Shown: positions 1-9,301, counted from the stretch's first letter. The stretch: DNA of 64,000 nucleotides from Chaetoceros tenuissimus (GCA_021927905.1 BLLK01000040.1:62001-126000); one strand, 5' to 3'. Notes: generated by a model not told the origin, from the letters alone. Translations and numbers: made by a program.

Positions 1-58
1 AATTATTCATTAGACAATCTTCGTACACAACTCATAACCCAATACACATTCACCACAC

Positions 59-355
59 ATGATTGAAGACAAGGAATCTACTGCATTAAGAAAAGAGATC
101 AAAGAACTAAAAGAAGAAATTGCACAACTTAGCAGAACCATCAAAGACCTGAGCATCAGTGTGAACAAACAGGTAAAGGAAAGTCCAAAACTCAAAGTTG
201 GATCCAAAGTCAGACTCTTGACGAAAGGAAGAATCGGGAGGAAAGGAGACGTTGGTGTTGTTACCAACTGCGATATTGGAAAGGCGTTCATCCACATACA
301 ACTAAGTGACAAACAGATAGCGACCAGAAAGCAAAAGAATATCGAGCTATTGTAA
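59..355 (+). CDS. Small KOW/Tudor-like ORF upstream of gag
   Basis: A 98-residue ORF that begins near the window edge and ends 5 bases before the gag start. Residues about 8-40 are rich in E, K and L with heptad-like spacing, which suggests a coiled coil. Residues about 46-98 read as a KOW-like beta-barrel: KVGSKVRL, a G-x2-G-x2-G-V-V turn and a terminal R-x2-NIELL strand. Such KOW-like pieces occur near retroelement open reading frames in stramenopiles. A role in RNA binding is inference only. The close spacing to gag suggests both are read from one element transcript. It could instead be the tail of a longer product that starts upstream of the window. Confidence 0.55.
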   Translation: MIEDKESTALRKEIKELKEEIAQLSRTIKDLSISVNKQVKESPKLKVGSKVRLLTKGRIGRKGDVGVVTNCDIGKAFIHIQLSDKQIATRKQKNIELL

Positions 356-360
356 GCAAA

Positions 361-1860
361 ATGAGCAGTCAAGGCAATCAGGAGACCGACACTGCAGCAC
401 CGAACAACGCGAGTGAGACAAGTGATAATAACGTGGTGGATAGCAGACGTTCACAACGTGATCAAGACGTGAGGAGACAGCCTACTTACAACAGGTCATC
501 AACCAAATTCAAAGGTAAAATTGAAGACATAGAATCCTTAACAACAAAGGATGAATCCAGAAAGAACAACTTCACGAAGTTCAAGTCAGATGTTTTGCAG
601 TATGTGTTAAAGCACTTCACCCATGCTGTTGATATCGTACCAGCACTTAAGGCCGGCAACGACCCAATAGCTGTGTTCAACAAGACAGCACCGTCTAAGA
701 CTTCCATCAAATCGAGATTGGGACTGTCCATCATCGCGCCACCATCAGATGCAGAGGGAGAAACTGAAGCAGCGAAATTCATCCGTGAGGGAACGAATAG
801 AGACACTGAGGAAACTATAGCAGCGATCTGGCAGGCAGAGATCAAGATGTTTGTGCAGAAGACAAATGAGCTTCACACCAACATGGCGAAATTGTGGTCC
901 ATCATCAAAGACCAATGTTCACATTCACTTCAGGAGGAATTGAGGGCCGAAAAGGATTTCGATCAAAAGGAAAAAGACTATAATGTCTTGTGGCTTCTTC
1001 AGACCTTGCAGCAACTAACTTCTGGTATCAATGATACCAGTAACCGCTACTATTCACTCTACCACACAATTAAAGACTTTTACAAGATCTGTCAAGGGAA
1101 AGACGAAACTCTAGCTTCTTACTTTGAGCGTTTTGAGACTGCCGTAAATCTAGTGGACATGACTGGTGGTTCCGTGACTAACTTCGAGCTCATTCACGAT
1201 GAAGAGGTTAAGACCAAGCCCCACATCACTCTTGGTATTGCTTTCCTTGAATGTGCAGATTCACATCGTTACAAAAACTTATGGAAAGAACTACGCAATG
1301 ATTTAGCCAAAGGTGTCGACAGATACCCGACTTCTCTAGCAAAAGCAAACACTTTACTCCGATGCTGGACGGATACCAAGCCTTCCAGTACTCCTAACCC
1401 TCGCAATTTACAACTGCTACAAGATTCAGGTGGTAGAGGTGGTGGTGGTAGAGGTACAGGAGGTCGAGGTACTGGTGGTAGAGGCTCCGGTGGTAGAGGT
1501 GGTAACCGTGTACGGTCCAATCATAATGCTGGCAGTACCCTAGCTGGTACTGATGGACAGACTCACGATGGTATTACTTGTCATGCATGTGGCGCAGAAG
1601 GTCATTATGCACCTGAGTGTCCGAATCCTACACCAGTAAGTCGTTACATCTTTCATCAAGATCTTCATAATTTTACTTTGCAACAACTCCGTAAACTACT
1701 CATCCTCGATACCGGCTCAACTTTTAATTCCTCTTGCAACCCAGACTTAGTTGAAAACATTAGAGCATGTGAGGATGGAGAAGGGATACGTGCATACTCG
1801 AATAGCGGTAGTACCGATTATAATCATGATGCTGACGTCACACTATTACCAGCCATGTGA
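361..1860 (+). CDS. gag: Gag polyprotein of copia element (capsid, zinc knuckle, protease motif)
   Basis: A 499-residue product. The N-terminal 50 residues are Q/N/S-rich and look disordered. Residues about 55-350 are alpha-helical capsid-like sequence. Residues about 357-384 form a Gly-Arg-rich run (GGRG repeats) of the RNA-binding kind. A CCHC zinc knuckle, CHACGAEGHYAPEC, lies at about 407-420 with spacing C-x2-C-x4-H-x4-C. LILDTGST, with the presumptive aspartate near residue 450, is a retropepsin active-site motif. Gag and pol are consecutive and in the same phase. The start is the first ATG after the small upstream ORF. This arrangement is typical of copia elements, so the call is firm. 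The detailed capsid fold is not verifiable from sequence alone. Confidence 0.85.
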   Translation: MSSQGNQETDTAAPNNASETSDNNVVDSRRSQRDQDVRRQPTYNRSSTKFKGKIEDIESLTTKDESRKNNFTKFKSDVLQYVLKHFTHAVDIVPALKAGNDPIAVFNKTAPSKTSIKSRLGLSIIAPPSDAEGETEAAKFIREGTNRDTEETIAAIWQAEIKMFVQKTNELHTNMAKLWSIIKDQCSHSLQEELRAEKDFDQKEKDYNVLWLLQTLQQLTSGINDTSNRYYSLYHTIKDFYKICQGKDETLASYFERFETAVNLVDMTGGSVTNFELIHDEEVKTKPHITLGIAFLECADSHRYKNLWKELRNDLAKGVDRYPTSLAKANTLLRCWTDTKPSSTPNPRNLQLLQDSGGRGGGGRGTGGRGTGGRGSGGRGGNRVRSNHNAGSTLAGTDGQTHDGITCHACGAEGHYAPECPNPTPVSRYIFHQDLHNFTLQQLRKLLILDTGSTFNSSCNPDLVENIRACEDGEGIRAYSNSGSTDYNHDADVTLLPAM

Positions 1861-1968
1861 ACATACTATAATAGTTCTGGTATTGCAAATGTCCTTTCAT
1901 TCTTTGAAGTTCAGAAGCTCTATCACGTAAAATTCGACTCAAAAGTTAAAAATGAGTTTTATGTCAGA

Positions 1969-4900
1969 ATGGATGTCGATACCTGGCTACGGTTCAAATG
2001 TCTTTCGCGAGGCCTGTACTACGTCGATATGGATAATCTAAACGATCATATTTGCTCTGAATCACATGTTCTATTGTTTTCAACAGTCAAAGCTAATAAG
2101 GAATTTTTTAGTAATGCCGAGATCGAAGGAGCGGAGAATGCAAGGATACTACAACAAAGACTCCACTATCCATCTGATGCAGCACTACAAGAAGCACTAG
2201 ATAAAAATTTCATCACGGATACAAAAGTCACAGGAGCAGATGTTGAGAGAGCAGAGGCAATCATGGGCAAGGCCGCTAGCATTTGTAAAGGAAAAACAGT
2301 CAGAAAGCGCATCAATTCAAAATATAAGATCCGACGATTTCATATTCCATCCAAACTAGTCAAACATCACCCGACAGAGGAATTAGATACTGATTTCATG
2401 TATGTCCAAGGTGGTCCATACCTAGTCACAAAGGGACAAGGGACAAAGTTCAGAGCGATACAATCCTTTAATCGCATTAGTAAACGAGATAAGAATGGAA
2501 AAATACGATACAAACGTGGTCCAACAGCAGTCATCAATGGAATTAAGAAAGTGAAAGAGAAAATTGAAGAGAGAGGCTTTAAAGTCACAGTAGTAAATGG
2601 AGATAATGAATTTGAGAAACTACGTGGAAAAATTGGTACTGCTGTAAATATTTGTGGTGCAGACCAACATGTTGGAGGTATAGAAAGAGAAATCCGTACA
2701 ATTAAAGAGAGAACCAGATGTGTATGGTCAGACCTCCCATATTTAAGAGTACCAAAGCTCATGATAGATGAATTCTTGGAAGACTTAATCAAAGTCATGA
2801 ATGATTTTCCCAACAAACATGCCATTTCTCGAGATATCAGTGCTGCTGCCATGATCTTAGAACGTGGAAAACTCAATTGTGAACTTCGTAAACTATCTTT
2901 TGGCACATATTGCGAAGTAAAAGTTCCAACAACCAATAACGCCCAAGTTATGCGTACAGTCGGTGCAATTGCTCTACGCCCTTCAAATGAACAAGGTGGC
3001 TATTTCTTTATGAGTCTTGAGACAGGTAAACGCATTCACGGTTTTATCTGGACTGAACTTCCTATTTCTGATCAAATCATCGAGGCAGTACATGTACTTG
3101 CTGAAAATGAAGGAGCGGATGACCTAGATGACGACGGTGTTCCACTTTTTGAATGGGAAGTAGGAGTCCCTATTCTAACTATAGAAGAAGAGCAACTCTT
3201 GCAAAATCAAGGAGCGACAGCAGTTCCAGACGATGACACCATCGTAGAAGACAGTTCTATCAATAATGACAATGATGATGTTGATAGTGACGACGATAGT
3301 TCGTATGTTCCTGATGATGATAACAGTTCCAATGACAACAGTAACCACAATGATTCTTCCTCAGATGAAATTGATGATGCCGATGATGACTCCAGTGTTC
3401 AATCACATGAGAACAATAATATTGATAACGATGACGATGATGGATCCATCTCCGACAATACTGACCATATCATTGACGTCGACGATGACGAGGACAATAA
3501 CAATGACGATAGCATTTCTCATGATATTCCTAGTGATGCCGAAGCTATAGGAGCGACAACTACAACTGATAGCTCCGACAATACGTCTTCTAGACCACGA
3601 CGAAATACTCGAGCTCCAGAAAGACTCACAGTATCTCACTCATCTCAAAAGAAGAAAACATACGATGCTACTGTAAACGAACCACACCCACACGGTGAAT
3701 TACAATTTACAGAGATCGATGTCAACCAAATCCTATCTGAAAATGACAAAGAATTACTCTTCGACTCTGCGTTACATGTACTATTCAATCAAATGTCAGC
3801 AAAACAAGGTATTAAAGAATTTGGCGAAGAAGCTGTAGCCGCAATGTTTAAGGAGTACAAACAGATTGATACTCTTAAAGTAGTTGGACGATTTGACAAG
3901 CGAAAGTTAACAAGGGAACTCAAAAGAAAAGCCCTACGAGCTGTAAACCTTATCAAGAAGAAAAGATGCGGAAAAATCAAAGGCAGAACATGTGCAAACG
4001 GAGCACCACACCGCAAATTTGTACCAAGAGAAGAGGCATCATCGCCAACACTCAGAATAGAATCACTTATGGGACTAATACTCTTCGCAGCAGTAGAGAG
4101 AAGAGATGTTGCAATATTCGACGTACCTGGCGCATATTTACACGCAGAACTAGGAGAAGATAAATTTGTACTCTTGAAACTAGAAGGTGAATTCGTCAAA
4201 ATCATGTGCGATGTCAACCCTGAATACAAAGAGGATATATTATATGAAAATGGAGAACCAGTGCTCTACCTGCAGATATTGAAAGCACTTTATGGAATGA
4301 TTGAGTCTGCACTCCTTTGGTATTCGCTATACACAGAAGTGTTGTTGGAGAACGGTTTCAAACTTAACCCAGTCGATAGATGTGTAGCAAACAAGGAAAT
4401 AAATGGAAAGCAATGCACAATCGGTTGGTATGTTGACGACAATTTCCTATCACATGAGGATACAAAGGTCGTGGATGGCGTCATAGATATGGTTGAAAGC
4501 TATTTCCCAGGCCTTCAAGTGGAACGTGGAAAGGTTTTGAATTTTCTTGGCATGGAATTAAGATTCTTCGATGATGGTAAAGCATCAATTGGAACAGTTC
4601 AGTATTTGAAGAACATGATTAAGGATCTGGAGGAAGAACTTGGCTTTGAGCTCGTACAACAATATGCTAACCCAGCTGGGAATAATCTATTTAAAATTGA
4701 TAGAAAATCCAGGAAGCTGGACGAGAAGAAGGCAGACATATTCAGGAGATATGTACCTATGGTATTATGGACAATGAAAAGGAGTAGACCAGACATGGAA
4801 ACGACTGTATCATTCCTCATGAAAAGAGTTAGTGAGCCATTGAGGGACGATTGGCATAAGTTTATTCGGATGACGTGTTTTATCAAACAAACAATAAACG

Positions 4901-5568
4901 ACGTCAGGATTATAGGAGCGGACAGCTTGATAGATATGTTGACCATGGTAGACTCCGCTCATGCTGTACATGAGAATATGAGGGGACACACAGGTGGACT
5001 AATCACCTTCAGTACTGGTGTAGTAGATCAAAAATCAAGTACACAAAAGATGAATGCTAGGAGTTCTACTGATACCGAACAAATTGGAACGAGCGAATAT
5101 TTACCGAAGAACATCTATTTCTCCATGTTCTTCGAACACCAAGGATATAAATTACGTACTAACTATCTATGCAAGGATAACTCGTCGGAAATTAAGTTGA
5201 TTAAGAATGGAAGTGATTCAGCAACATGGAATTCGAAACACTTGCCTGTAAAACATTTCTGGGTCACCGATAGAATAAAGAATGGAGACATTGAAGTACA
5301 ATATTGCCCTACGAAGCAAATGGTAGCTGACTATTATTCCAAGCCAGTACAAGGAGCGTTGTTTCACATATTCCGCAATGCAATCATGGGATGGACTCAC
5401 ATTAAGACAGTTTTCGAAGACTATGTACCGCCCGAGGAGCGTGTTGAGATGAAGGCGCCCGGTCCAAAGACTAAATTAGTACAGATGAAGAAACTTTACC
5501 GGGATGCCGTTATGGCACAGAATTCAGTGGTCCACGAGGAACTGAGAGAAAGTAGAGACTTGTACTGA
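1969..5568 (+). CDS. pol: Pol polyprotein of copia element (integrase, RT, RNase H)
   Basis: A 1199-residue product in copia order. Integrase lies at about residues 130-300: an aspartate in LDTDFMYV near 140, another in VNGDNEFEKL near 211, and a glutamate in GGIEREIRTIKER near 240. A linker at about 420-540 is almost wholly D, N and S. RT follows at about 700-900, with FDVPGAYLHAEL near 720 and the catalytic YVDDN near 821. RNase H lies at about 990-1130, with DSAHAVHENMRGHTGG, a CKDNSSEIK strand and QMVADYYSKPVQG. The extreme Asp/Asn linker is unusual in length and composition for copia pol. The length is near that expected for a combined integrase-RT-RNase H. Confidence 0.88.
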   Translation: MDVDTWLRFKCLSRGLYYVDMDNLNDHICSESHVLLFSTVKANKEFFSNAEIEGAENARILQQRLHYPSDAALQEALDKNFITDTKVTGADVERAEAIMGKAASICKGKTVRKRINSKYKIRRFHIPSKLVKHHPTEELDTDFMYVQGGPYLVTKGQGTKFRAIQSFNRISKRDKNGKIRYKRGPTAVINGIKKVKEKIEERGFKVTVVNGDNEFEKLRGKIGTAVNICGADQHVGGIEREIRTIKERTRCVWSDLPYLRVPKLMIDEFLEDLIKVMNDFPNKHAISRDISAAAMILERGKLNCELRKLSFGTYCEVKVPTTNNAQVMRTVGAIALRPSNEQGGYFFMSLETGKRIHGFIWTELPISDQIIEAVHVLAENEGADDLDDDGVPLFEWEVGVPILTIEEEQLLQNQGATAVPDDDTIVEDSSINNDNDDVDSDDDSSYVPDDDNSSNDNSNHNDSSSDEIDDADDDSSVQSHENNNIDNDDDDGSISDNTDHIIDVDDDEDNNNDDSISHDIPSDAEAIGATTTTDSSDNTSSRPRRNTRAPERLTVSHSSQKKKTYDATVNEPHPHGELQFTEIDVNQILSENDKELLFDSALHVLFNQMSAKQGIKEFGEEAVAAMFKEYKQIDTLKVVGRFDKRKLTRELKRKALRAVNLIKKKRCGKIKGRTCANGAPHRKFVPREEASSPTLRIESLMGLILFAAVERRDVAIFDVPGAYLHAELGEDKFVLLKLEGEFVKIMCDVNPEYKEDILYENGEPVLYLQILKALYGMIESALLWYSLYTEVLLENGFKLNPVDRCVANKEINGKQCTIGWYVDDNFLSHEDTKVVDGVIDMVESYFPGLQVERGKVLNFLGMELRFFDDGKASIGTVQYLKNMIKDLEEELGFELVQQYANPAGNNLFKIDRKSRKLDEKKADIFRRYVPMVLWTMKRSRPDMETTVSFLMKRVSEPLRDDWHKFIRMTCFIKQTINDVRIIGADSLIDMLTMVDSAHAVHENMRGHTGGLITFSTGVVDQKSSTQKMNARSSTDTEQIGTSEYLPKNIYFSMFFEHQGYKLRTNYLCKDNSSEIKLIKNGSDSATWNSKHLPVKHFWVTDRIKNGDIEVQYCPTKQMVADYYSKPVQGALFHIFRNAIMGWTHIKTVFEDYVPPEERVEMKAPGPKTKLVQMKKLYRDAVMAQNSVVHEELRESRDLY

Positions 5569-5589
5569 ATGAGTCCATGAGCTCATTCA
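5566..5589 (+). promoter_or_regulatory. 8-bp stem hairpin over the pol stop codon
   Basis: TGAATGAG (5566-5573) and CTCATTCA (5582-5589) form a perfect 8-bp stem with an 8-base loop. The first three bases of the stem are the pol stop codon. It could be an RNA 3'-end structure or the edge of the element's LTR. Function is unproven. Confidence 0.4.
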
Positions 5590-5762
5590 ATAGAAACAAT
5601 CCTGTTTCGATAACCTAAATATACGATATACGAAGACCAAGTATTGTCTAGTCCTATAGAGCTTAAATAGCACCGTTATACGGGTAGTGACAAATAGACC
5701 TTATTTCCAACACTGGACCAAAACCTCCAGAATTTCCTCAACCAAAAGAATCTACAGATCCA
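5590..5762. other. Spacer between copia pol and helicase ORF
   Basis: No second LTR copy is visible, so the 3' LTR cannot be delimited. From about 5691 the sequence stays open in the frame of the following helicase and reads as a proline-rich leader (NTGPKPPEFPQP). This suggests that helicase coding began upstream of the annotated ATG and was cut by the copia element. Confidence 0.4.
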
Positions 5763-8372
5763 ATGGCATACAAAGAATGGATGACAAAAGCAGATAAATT
5801 TGCACAATACAACCTTGTATTGTTCCGTCCAGAACCTGAGGTTTATGCAAATCAGCAGAATAACTATGAATATACATGGGATGCCTTTATGGAATGGTAT
5901 ACATACCTATTAAATTCAAATCTATGGATTGATAAATTTCGATTGCAAAGTTTGGATAGATTCATTACTCCATTGACAAAAAATAATTTTGCTGATATGG
6001 TGAGAAAATTATATGAAGAATCTAAGCGAACCTTATGGGAAAAGAGAAATGACAATAATATTTTTAATGTTCACTCTACAGATAATGTAGAGGACCAAAA
6101 AGTTGATGAAGAAGATATCGACTATTATGAAACAATACCAGTCATCTCTAGTGCTGAAATAGGAAGACAGGAGAAACTAAAGTCTCAAATAAATGCAATG
6201 AGGAATCAAGTTGCTGTATATGACAAGTATTTCACATATCATACCTCTACTTCAGTACAGAAGAATGATAATGAGAAGAGAGCAGCATTACAATCTTTTG
6301 CGATAGGGAAATCTATACAAGCAACAGATATTGATTCCATTTTCAAAGCAATCAAAAAGCCCATTCCACAAAATTCTCCTGGTAATGAAGAGAATGAATA
6401 CTACCAACGAAATGAAGGTTCTTCCCGTATTGACCCATCGCAAATTCAAGAGGCAGTACAATTTTTGGACGATATTATTCAAAAAGAAGATGTACATGGA
6501 GACAAAATGGAAGTAATCAATTGGTTTAAATTGCATCTCCTACGAAGACTGACAGATGGAAACCAACCAAATGAATGTATTTTTATAATTGGAAAAGGTG
6601 GTACAGGAAAGACGTACTTGTCAAAAATTCTATCGAAATTAAGCACAATTCTATCCCCCAAGAAATCACCAAAATCAGCAGGTTTCACTCAAACAGGAGT
6701 AGCAGCAGTGACAGCAGAAGGATCTACAATTTATAGACTTAGAATTCCTTGTACTACTAAAGCAAATGGAGTGGATAAAAATGGGAAACCTTTTCAAGAT
6801 TTGAAAGATGAAGATCTTCTCAAACTTCGTCAACTGACAGGATTTTATCCAGGAACGATAACTCTTGTAATCTTTGATGAAATGCCAACACTTCCTCTTC
6901 ATGAATTTTTTTTAGCAGAAAAAAGAATTCGACAAGTTTTTCCATTGGTAGCACCTGATTATCCATGGGCAACATTAGCCAATTCAAATAGACTCTTTGG
7001 AAATATAGATGTCTGTTGTATTGGAGATATACTACAACATACTCCAGTTGGTTCCCATTCCCTTGCTAAATGGATTGAATTGTATTACCAAAATGAATTA
7101 TATCCAAATGAAACAAGAGCTAACCAAAAATCTACTAATAATGGACCAGATCCTATTCTTTGCTTATCTCCAACTTTTCCAATATATGAAGCCATACAAA
7201 TTATAACAAATGCAACATACTTTGAATTGAAGGAACAGCATCGATGTAATGATGATGAACATCTTAAAATTTTTGATAAAATCTACAGCTTCCAGAAACT
7301 CTCTATTGATGATTTCCGTCCATATAAATTGCTCAGTGAAAATGACTTCCATCATGATCCTTCATGGCTCAATGCAACTGTTTTGACAGGCACAAATTAT
7401 GAACGTAAATGGTTTGAATTTTGTCAGGCCCGTATCTATGCTTCAGCCAATAGGACAGTCATTATACGATGGAAAAACAAATATGTCCAACGTAAAAACA
7501 ATCCAGACCCAGCTAAACATCCTATTCATAACAATGAAAATTTGCAATATCAGCTATTTATCCCAAATTGCAATGCTTTGTTTCTACGAAATGTCAATGT
7601 AGAAAAGGGACTAGTGAATGGAAGTGATGTCAAGCTCATAACTATTATTCTTGATTCAAAAGACTTGCAAAAACAATTTGAGAAAGAAGTTCGTGCAGCT
7701 CCTCCTGGTAAAATCATTACACTTCAACAGCCTCCATATTGTATCCTTATTGAGTTATTTTTTGATGAACCACAAGATACATCAAAAGAAAAGAAAATGA
7801 AACAAAAAAAGAGGGAGGATTGGAAATCAAGACATGCAGGAGATTTTATAGAAGGCTTTCATAATAAATTGGTTGTACCTATTAAACCTATGAGTGGTGA
7901 AGGAAAAAAATGGCCGGTTATTTTAAAAACAGAAGAGGGTCCTTTGCTACAATGTGAGGAACATTTGGTATTCCCGTATTACCTGTCTTTTGCTATAACA
8001 TCTACAAAAGCTCAGAGTAGAACGATTCCAAGAGTCATTATAAGTTTACTCCAACGTGAAATACAACAAACTATCAATTCAAAAATTGAAATCAATGACC
8101 TCAATGTAAATTTGGGAAGAGCAAAGGATTCTATTGACAATATACGACTTCTTTTACCACCAAACCACACGCATGACAACTTGAACTATCTTACGAATCT
8201 TGAGTATAAAGCAGATATTCAGAACTTTATCAATTCACTTACGCCAATTGGAGATAGTACAGTTAAAAAAAGATTTGATGAAAAGAAATACAAAGAATTC
8301 ATTCGACATATACATGATGAACAAAACTACCGTAAACAAAAGAAGTATAGAAGGAAATGGCCAAAGAAATAG
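5763..8372 (+). CDS. PIF1-like superfamily 1B DNA helicase, probably from a Helitron-type element
   Basis: An 869-residue product. PIF1-family helicases are 5'-3' DNA helicases that use ATP to unwind DNA. Motifs in order: Walker A GKGGTGKT at residues 277-284, Walker B VIFDEMP with D372-E373, a GD motif (IGDILQHTP) at 421-422, the motif III/IV-like EQHRCND with arginine 494, and the C-terminal motif SFAITSTKAQSRT at about 742-754. The 250-residue N-terminal part resembles the pre-helicase region of Helitron-encoded proteins. No HUH Rep endonuclease or replication-initiator domain is present, so this is either a severed Helitron helicase half or a domesticated copy. In-frame open sequence upstream of the ATG supports N-terminal loss. 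The frame is otherwise intact over 2.6 kb. It converges on the minus-strand ORF ending at 8383. Confidence 0.85.
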   Translation: MAYKEWMTKADKFAQYNLVLFRPEPEVYANQQNNYEYTWDAFMEWYTYLLNSNLWIDKFRLQSLDRFITPLTKNNFADMVRKLYEESKRTLWEKRNDNNIFNVHSTDNVEDQKVDEEDIDYYETIPVISSAEIGRQEKLKSQINAMRNQVAVYDKYFTYHTSTSVQKNDNEKRAALQSFAIGKSIQATDIDSIFKAIKKPIPQNSPGNEENEYYQRNEGSSRIDPSQIQEAVQFLDDIIQKEDVHGDKMEVINWFKLHLLRRLTDGNQPNECIFIIGKGGTGKTYLSKILSKLSTILSPKKSPKSAGFTQTGVAAVTAEGSTIYRLRIPCTTKANGVDKNGKPFQDLKDEDLLKLRQLTGFYPGTITLVIFDEMPTLPLHEFFLAEKRIRQVFPLVAPDYPWATLANSNRLFGNIDVCCIGDILQHTPVGSHSLAKWIELYYQNELYPNETRANQKSTNNGPDPILCLSPTFPIYEAIQIITNATYFELKEQHRCNDDEHLKIFDKIYSFQKLSIDDFRPYKLLSENDFHHDPSWLNATVLTGTNYERKWFEFCQARIYASANRTVIIRWKNKYVQRKNNPDPAKHPIHNNENLQYQLFIPNCNALFLRNVNVEKGLVNGSDVKLITIILDSKDLQKQFEKEVRAAPPGKIITLQQPPYCILIELFFDEPQDTSKEKKMKQKKREDWKSRHAGDFIEGFHNKLVVPIKPMSGEGKKWPVILKTEEGPLLQCEEHLVFPYYLSFAITSTKAQSRTIPRVIISLLQREIQQTINSKIEINDLNVNLGRAKDSIDNIRLLLPPNHTHDNLNYLTNLEYKADIQNFINSLTPIGDSTVKKRFDEKKYKEFIRHIHDEQNYRKQKKYRRKWPKK

Positions 8373-8656
8373 ATTTATATATTTAACTTTTGTTTTCTCT
8401 CTTTCTCTTTTCTATTTCAAGTTTCATCAATTGCCGAAAATTACTATCTTCTTCCCTATGTAAATGATATCCAAGGTTCATATACATTGCCATGACACGT
8501 GTTTCAATGTTTTGGTCAATATTATCATCAATCTCTTCTTGAAATTGAGTGAGATCAACAGTTATAGGTGTCTTGAAGGATACGTTTAGTGTTTTGTTTT
8601 TTTATTCCTTCTCAACTTTCTTGTTGGAAGAAACCATTCCATCTTCATCTTCTAAA

Positions 8657-8766
8657 TTGCTTCCCTCCTCTTCAACATTGCTCTCTGTATGCAATGATTC
8701 CTCTCCATGTTCATCTTCTACATTACTCTCATCTTCTACATTGTTCATCTTCTACATTACTCTCAT
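8657..8766. repeat. Left arm of 110-bp inverted repeat
   Basis: Reverse complement of 9192-9301 over 110 bases, with no mismatch seen by eye. The arms are separated by about 425 bases that contain the 45-bp tandem repeat. The left arm is part of the minus-strand acidic-repeat gene. Confidence 0.88.
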
Positions 8767-8767
8767 C

Positions 8768-9082
8768 TTCTACATTGCTTTGTGTGCGCCACGATTCCTC
8801 TCCATCTTCATCTTCTACATTGCTTTCTGTCTGCCACGATTCCTCTCCATCTTCATCTTCTACATTGCTTTCTGTCTGCCACGATTCCTCTCCATCTTCA
8901 TCTTCTACATTGCTTTCTGTCTGCCACGATTCCTCTCCATCTTCATCTTCTATATTGCTTTCTGTCTGCCACGATTCCTCTCCATCTTCATCTTCTACAT
9001 TGCTTTCTGTCTGCCACGATTCCTCTCTATCTTCATCTTCTATATTGCTTTCTGTCTGCCACGATTCCTCTCCATCTTCATG
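8768..9082. repeat. 45-bp tandem repeat, about 7 copies
   Basis: The core GATTCCTCTCC recurs at 8793, 8838, 8883, 8928, 8973, 9018 and 9063, an exact 45-base period, so the reading frame is kept (15 residues per unit on the minus strand). Copies differ by only one or two bases. Confidence 0.93.
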
Positions 9083-9191
9083 ACTGGTGGAAGAAATATC
9101 CCATGGCATTAAGATTATAAAAATAGGTTCCATCCTTATATGTTTTGAATTTAAGAAGGATTACATTTCATTCTTGTTTTGGTTGTTTTCA

Positions 9192-9301
9192 ATGAGAGTA
9201 ATGTAGAAGATGAACAATGTAGAAGATGAGAGTAATGTAGAAGATGAACATGGAGAGGAATCATTGCATACAGAGAGCAATGTTGAAGAGGAGGGAAGCA
9301 A
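9192..9301. repeat. Right arm of 110-bp inverted repeat
   Basis: Inverted copy of 8657-8766. It reads in the acidic-repeat frame on the plus strand (SNVEDEHGEES and similar), so part of that gene has been copied in opposite orientation. It stops 20 bases before the terminal repeat starting at 9322. Confidence 0.88.

Larger units (their letters stand above)
1..5700 (+). mobile_element. Ty1/copia-type LTR retroelement, coding part near whole
   Basis: Fossil LTR element of Ty1/copia order (integrase before RT and RNase H). Parts seen: a small KOW-like ORF (59-355), gag with zinc knuckle and protease motif (361-1860), and pol with integrase, acidic linker, RT and RNase H (1969-5568). The coding part looks essentially whole. 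The 5' LTR lies outside the window, and I could not define the 3' LTR in 5569-5760 because no second copy is present for comparison. The style of gag and pol matches copia families of diatoms. Because the reading frames are long, I infer a fairly recent insertion. The right boundary is approximate and is set by the start of sequence that reads as helicase leader. Confidence 0.8.
8383..9133 (-). pseudogene. Acidic-repeat gene with conserved C-terminal tail, convergent to helicase
   Basis: On the minus strand a protein begins MEPIFIILMPWDISS at 9133, then runs through about seven 15-residue repeats of the type EDEDGEESWQTESNV. The C-terminal part reads FQEEIDDNIDQNIETR and ends NFRQLMKLEIEKRKRENKS just before a stop at 8383-8385. 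The tail is non-repetitive and helical, so it looks like real coding. The frame is broken at least twice: a frame change near 8745 in the degenerate repeats, and an in-frame stop at 8602-8604 beside a T homopolymer, which could also be a sequencing error. I do not recognise the family. Its stop lies 10 bp from the helicase stop, so both may be ORFs of one Helitron-like element. The plus-strand ORFs over these repeats are shadows. Confidence 0.5.

Noticed and set aside
3266-3639. Met/Thr/Ile-rich ORFs overlapping the pol linker
   Set aside because: Shadow frames of the Asp/Asn repeat in pol.
8768-9082. CRISPR-like array
   Set aside because: The 45-bp units are directly adjacent with no unique spacers, in a eukaryotic context.
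8549-9120. Three overlapping plus-strand ORFs rich in Ser, Phe and His
   Set aside because: All arise from the 45-bp tandem repeat read in other frames. The minus-strand acidic frame has the non-repetitive tail and is the better candidate.
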